From Aquificaceae bacterium (GTDB taxonomy: Bacteria > Aquificota > Aquificia > Aquificales > Aquificaceae): 8,542 bases of DNA. Location: NCBI GenBank assembly GCA_027014185.1, contig JALWEK010000164.1:1-8542 (forward strand). The letters run 5' to 3'. Both the position numbers and the translations under genes were made by a program. The notes beneath the pieces are model-generated. The model saw nothing but the letters and a program-made list of their open reading frames with translations. It had not been told where the DNA came from and ran no database searches. Positions 6,171 through 8,542 of this stretch are shown here, in pieces. The first letter of the stretch is position 1; each line of letters opens with the position of its first letter.

Positions 6171-6749
6171 TTATTTTAACCTCTGCAACACCTCCTCAAA
6201 CACCCCCTCCATGTCCTGAGCGTATCTTCTGCCCAGTTCCTTCGCCTCTTCAAGATTTAGGTAGCCCTTTCTCACAAGGAGCTGCAGAAACTGGGTTAGA
6301 TTGGAGGGCCTTTCCTTGAAACCTCCCCTCTCGAAGTCCAAGATATATACCTTTCCTTCCTTTCCTATAAGGACGTTCTTGTCTATCTTTGCAAACTCGT
6401 CCCTCTTTATACCTAGCTTATCGAGTAGGTACGCAGCCTTTAAAATCTCTCTCAGGATTCTCTTCTCCTCTTCCCGACCGAGGTCGAGCCGTCCGTAAGG
6501 CTCTCCCTCTATGAACCTGTAAACGAAGAAGTCCTCTCCCTTGGTAAGAATCTGAGGGAACATCTCTATGCCCTTCAGCCTCTCTAGGATCTGGGCCTCC
6601 TTCTGTATGGCCTTTATCACCTCCTGGCTCTTAGCCACCTTTATAGACACATCCTCGCCCCTCCATTTAGCCCTGTAAACTATACCCCTCCAGCCTTCGG
6701 ATAGCTTTCTGATATTCTCTCCCTCCTTTTTAAAGTCCTCGAACCTCAC
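6171..6749 (-). CDS. Small protein-kinase-like protein (COG2112/RIO-like), first gene of the division cluster
   Basis: From the GTG at 6749 this is a 192-residue single-domain protein resembling a minimal Ser/Thr kinase. Seen in order: a glycine-poor nucleotide loop [15 protein letters not shown] (17-31), the ATP lysine in VSIKVAK (Lys37), a helix-C glutamate in KEAQIL (Glu51), a hinge-like YRFIEGEPY (77-85), a catalytic-loop equivalent [16 protein letters not shown] (113-128, Asp117 and Asn125) and a DFE in place of DFG (138-140). From memory, the RDEF..KNVLI..ILDFERG pattern is closest to the small archaeal predicted kinases of COG2112. It has no membrane or sensor domain. Frames upstream of the GTG would run into purE and are not credible. 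There is no Shine-Dalgarno before the GTG. Its substrate is unknown; context suggests a link to wall synthesis or division. Activity is inferred, not shown. Confidence 0.8.
   Translation of the reverse strand: MRFEDFKKEGENIRKLSEGWRGIVYRAKWRGEDVSIKVAKSQEVIKAIQKEAQILERLKGIEMFPQILTKGEDFFVYRFIEGEPYGRLDLGREEEKRILREILKAAYLLDKLGIKRDEFAKIDKNVLIGKEGKVYILDFERGGFKERPSNLTQFLQLLVRKGYLNLEEAKELGRRYAQDMEGVFEEVLQRLK
6173..6178 (-). promoter_or_regulatory. TAAAAT hexamer upstream of murB (possible -10, leaderless start)
   Basis: TAAAAT on the minus strand, five of six to the -10 consensus, ends six bases before the SD-less murB GTG. It lies over the last codons of the kinase gene. A TTGAGG 15 bases further up is a poor -35 candidate. 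It may equally reflect an AT-rich ribosome landing zone. Confidence 0.25.
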
Positions 6750-6753
6750 GGGA

Positions 6754-6759
6754 TATAAT
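6754..6759 (+). promoter_or_regulatory. Perfect -10 box of purE; probable leaderless transcript
   Basis: TATAAT ends six bases before the purE ATG at 6766, so transcription would begin at or next to the A of the start codon. No Shine-Dalgarno is present in the 16-bp gap. The -35 side is weak: TTTAAA at 6729-6734 (19-base spacing) or TTAAAG at 18. The same AT-rich bases read on the minus strand (AATTAT, 6760-6755) lie five bases before the kinase GTG and could serve the divergent operon. Confidence 0.5.
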
Positions 6760-6765
6760 TTTCCT

Positions 6766-7248
6766 ATGGAAAAACCGCTCGTAGGCGTAATAATGGGGAG
6801 CATTTCCGACTGGGAACACATGAAGGGAGCCTCCGAGGTACTTAAAGAGTTCGGTATCCCTCACGAGAACAGGGTGGTCTCGGCCCACAGAACGCCAGAG
6901 CTCATGTTCGAGTATGCAAAGAGTGCTGAAGAGAGAGGTATAGAGATCATAATAGCCGGTGCGGGTGGAGCCGCACACCTGCCCGGTATGGTAGCATCAC
7001 TTACCACGCTCCCGGTGATAGGCGTTCCCGTTCCCTCCAGGCATCTTTCTGGTCTCGATTCTCTGTACTCCATAGTCCAGATGCCGGCCGGGGTCCCCGT
7101 GGCGACGGTAGCCATAGGCAACTCCAAAAACGCCGGCCTGCTGGCAGTCAGGATACTTTCAATCAAGTACCCCGAGCTCTCGGAGAAGCTGAAAGAGTAT
7201 AGGGATAAGCTGAAGGAAAAGGTCCTTAATATGAGGATAGAGGAATGA
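6766..7248 (+). CDS. purE: N5-carboxyaminoimidazole ribonucleotide mutase (class I PurE)
   Basis: PurE moves the carboxyl group of N5-CAIR to carbon 4, giving CAIR in purine synthesis; it acts as a cytoplasmic octamer. The 160 residues match the family length. Visible motifs are MGSISDW (10-16, phosphate binding), SAHRTP with the catalytic His41 (39-44), [12 protein letters not shown] (64-75), and [20 protein letters not shown] followed by NSKNAGLLA. The loop before NAGLLA is about two residues shorter than in E. coli, as in Thermotoga-type PurE. The presence of purK directly after it shows this is the mutase (class I) rather than the class II carboxylase. It overlaps purK by four bases (ATGA) and starts a rightward operon with a probable leaderless message. 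Confidence 0.97.
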   Translation: MEKPLVGVIMGSISDWEHMKGASEVLKEFGIPHENRVVSAHRTPELMFEYAKSAEERGIEIIIAGAGGAAHLPGMVASLTTLPVIGVPVPSRHLSGLDSLYSIVQMPAGVPVATVAIGNSKNAGLLAVRILSIKYPELSEKLKEYRDKLKEKVLNMRIEE

Positions 7249-8339
7249 ACGTAGGTATCCTCGGAGGTGGTCAGCTGGGATGGATGACCATACTCGAGGG
7301 GAGGAAGCTGGGTTATCGTTTCTTCGTACTTGACAGAAACCCAAAATCCCCAGCGAGCAGGATAGCGGACGGCTGGTTCCCTCCCGAGAAGGTCGGGGAG
7401 TTCTCCCGAATCTGCGACGTGATAACCTACGAGTTCGAACACATAGAGGAAGAGGTACTTGAGAACCTTGAAGGAAACGTCCTGCCGAGCGTGGAAGCTC
7501 TTAGGATAAAGAAGAGCAGGGCTAACGAGAAGGGTTTTCTTTCAAGACTGGGTTATCCTCTGCCGAGGTTCGAGGTGTGCCGGCTCGAGAACCTGGAGGA
7601 GGCGGTAAGGTCAGTAGGCCTGCCGGTTGTAGTGAAGGCAGAGAGGCTGGGGTACGATGGGAAGGGTCAGTACAGGGTGTTCAGCCTAAAGGATCTAGGC
7701 AAGATTAGGGAAAACCATTCGGAAGGGGAGAGCTTCGTGGTTGAGGAGATGATAAACTTTAGGGCCGAGCTGTCGGCCGTTGGTGTGAGGGACAGGAGGG
7801 GAAGGATAAAGGTGTTTCCCGTGACCCAGAACGTCCACGAGGAAGGGATACTACTCTACAACTGGACCCCAGAAAGCAGCGTCGTTGAAAGAGAAGTCGT
7901 AGGTATGGTCTCCGGTCTTATGGAGGATCTCTCTATCGTGGGACTCCTGGCGGTCGAGTTCTTTCTAACAGAGACGGGAGATGTGCTAATAAACGAGTTC
8001 GCCCCAAGGCCTCACAATACAGGGCACTACACCCTCGACGGTGCATACACATCCCAGTTCGAGAACCTTCTGAGGGCGATAACGGACCTGCCCCTTGGAT
8101 CCACAAAGCTCAAGATACCTTCGGGCATGGTAAACATCCTCGGCCTTTCCCTGGAAGATATGGAGCTGGAGGAGATCTTATCCGTTGAGGGAACCAGGCT
8201 TTACTGGTACGGCAAAGAGAAGAGGGACAGGAGAAAGATGGGGCACGTGAACGTGGTCGCAAAAGATCAGGAGACCCTCAAGAGCAAACTTCACGAGGTT
8301 CTCAGGAGGATATACCAGAAGGAATACAGCCTGCCATGA
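7245..8339 (+). CDS. purK: N5-carboxyaminoimidazole ribonucleotide synthetase
   Basis: PurK uses ATP and bicarbonate to carboxylate AIR to N5-CAIR, the substrate of PurE. The 364-residue protein has the three-part ATP-grasp layout: N-terminal [11 protein letters not shown] (4-14), TYEFEHIE (61-68, the PurK signature), the central ATP-binding lysine and loop [12 protein letters not shown] (131-142), VVEEMINF (165-172), [14 protein letters not shown] (190-203) and the metal and substrate site [15 protein letters not shown] (249-263). The ATG overlaps the purE stop, with GAGG eight bases upstream. Its own TGA overlaps the next gene's ATG. Adjacent purE and purK in this order are usual, and the two probably work as a pair with the unstable intermediate passing between them. 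Confidence 0.97.
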   Translation: MNVGILGGGQLGWMTILEGRKLGYRFFVLDRNPKSPASRIADGWFPPEKVGEFSRICDVITYEFEHIEEEVLENLEGNVLPSVEALRIKKSRANEKGFLSRLGYPLPRFEVCRLENLEEAVRSVGLPVVVKAERLGYDGKGQYRVFSLKDLGKIRENHSEGESFVVEEMINFRAELSAVGVRDRRGRIKVFPVTQNVHEEGILLYNWTPESSVVEREVVGMVSGLMEDLSIVGLLAVEFFLTETGDVLINEFAPRPHNTGHYTLDGAYTSQFENLLRAITDLPLGSTKLKIPSGMVNILGLSLEDMELEEILSVEGTRLYWYGKEKRDRRKMGHVNVVAKDQETLKSKLHEVLRRIYQKEYSLP

Positions 8340-8542
8340 GGATAGCGATCGATAAGGTCAGAGAGGTAATACCGAAGGTAGGTTCCTACGTTTCCCGTAG
8401 GGTAGAGGAGTTCAGAAGGCTCGGAAAGGAGGGAAAGACCTACTACGACTTCAGGCCCTTCCTCGACATAGACTTCGAAGCGGGCCTTTTTTCGGAGCTG
8501 TGCTTCTGCATCCTGACCGCCAACTCCTCCGCAGCGATGGGG
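8336..8542 (+). CDS. ogg: Ogg2-type N-glycosylase/DNA lyase, N-terminal part (gene continues past the right edge)
   Basis: The frame opens with an ATG overlapping the purK stop (ATGA) and stays open for 69 codons to the window edge, beginning [16 protein letters not shown]. The stretch FSELCFCILTANSSAAMG (52-69) matches the conserved N-terminal core of Ogg2 enzymes (archaeal/thermophile 8-oxoguanine DNA glycosylase with AP-lyase activity, about 210 residues). These remove oxidised guanine and cut the abasic site. The helix-hairpin-helix and the catalytic lysine and aspartate would lie beyond the edge and cannot be checked. An AAGGA about 12 bases upstream is a poor Shine-Dalgarno, so translation is probably coupled to purK. 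The family call rests on one motif and on the family's thermophile distribution. Confidence 0.85.
   Translation, partial: MRIAIDKVREVIPKVGSYVSRRVEEFRRLGKEGKTYYDFRPFLDIDFEAGLFSELCFCILTANSSAAMG

Noticed and set aside
6750..6821. Longer N-terminus for the kinase-like gene (24 extra residues, start at 6821)
   Set aside because: It would lie across the purE promoter and start, and the added residues look like the complement of purE rather than kinase sequence.
6861..7442. Open frame on the minus strand, 193 codons, opposite purE and the start of purK
   Set aside because: Antisense to two strongly conserved genes, with no motif or start signal of its own.

Overview
The window looks like chromosomal DNA from a thermophilic, hydrogen-using bacterium, most probably of the Aquificota (Aquifex/Hydrogenobacter/Thermovibrio-like). 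This is inferred from four things: Arg codons that are mostly AGG/AGA and frequent ATA (Ile); proteins rich in Glu, Lys and Arg and poor in Gln; the start of a hydrogenase-maturation gene (hypC); and an archaeal/thermophile-type Ogg2 DNA glycosylase. A hand count of one line gave about 50% G+C. The genus cannot be fixed by eye. The window is almost fully coding: the largest non-coding gap is 56 bases, and I see no rRNA, tRNA, CRISPR array, insertion sequence or convincing hairpin terminator.

Two divergent gene strings start from a 16-bp gap at 6750-6765. Leftward (minus strand), in transcription order: a small protein-kinase-like gene, murB, ddl, ftsQ, ftsA, ftsZ, a small unknown gene (orf88), hslO (Hsp33), and the first 30 codons of hypC, which runs off the left edge. 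Rightward (plus strand): purE, purK and the first 69 codons of an ogg2-type gene, which runs off the right edge. Gaps inside both strings are a few bases, or the genes overlap (ATGA overlaps at orf88/hslO, purE/purK and purK/ogg; a 38-bp overlap at murB/ddl).

The leftward string is a compact division and cell-wall (dcw) cluster. MurB and Ddl make the UDP-MurNAc and D-Ala-D-Ala parts of the peptidoglycan precursor. FtsQ, FtsA and FtsZ build the divisome, with FtsA tethering FtsZ to the membrane by a visible C-terminal amphipathic helix. Hsp33 (redox chaperone) and HypC (NiFe-hydrogenase assembly) follow. The rightward string covers the AIR-to-CAIR step of purine synthesis (PurK then PurE) followed by oxidised-guanine repair.

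The most interesting points are: (1) start codons fall into two classes, those with a good Shine-Dalgarno (hypC, ftsZ, ftsA, ftsQ, ddl) and those without one (kinase, murB, orf88, hslO, purE), and the second class has a TATAAT-like hexamer 5-8 bases before the start codon, which would fit leaderless mRNAs; (2) a kinase-like protein at the head of the division cluster; (3) a good sigma70-type promoter candidate in the 3' end of ddl, placed like the E. coli ftsQ promoters; (4) a nine-A run directly after the ftsQ start codon; (5) the unknown orf88, in frame with ftsZ just past its stop. No clearly new multi-gene system is visible; the kinase and orf88 are the only parts without an assigned function.
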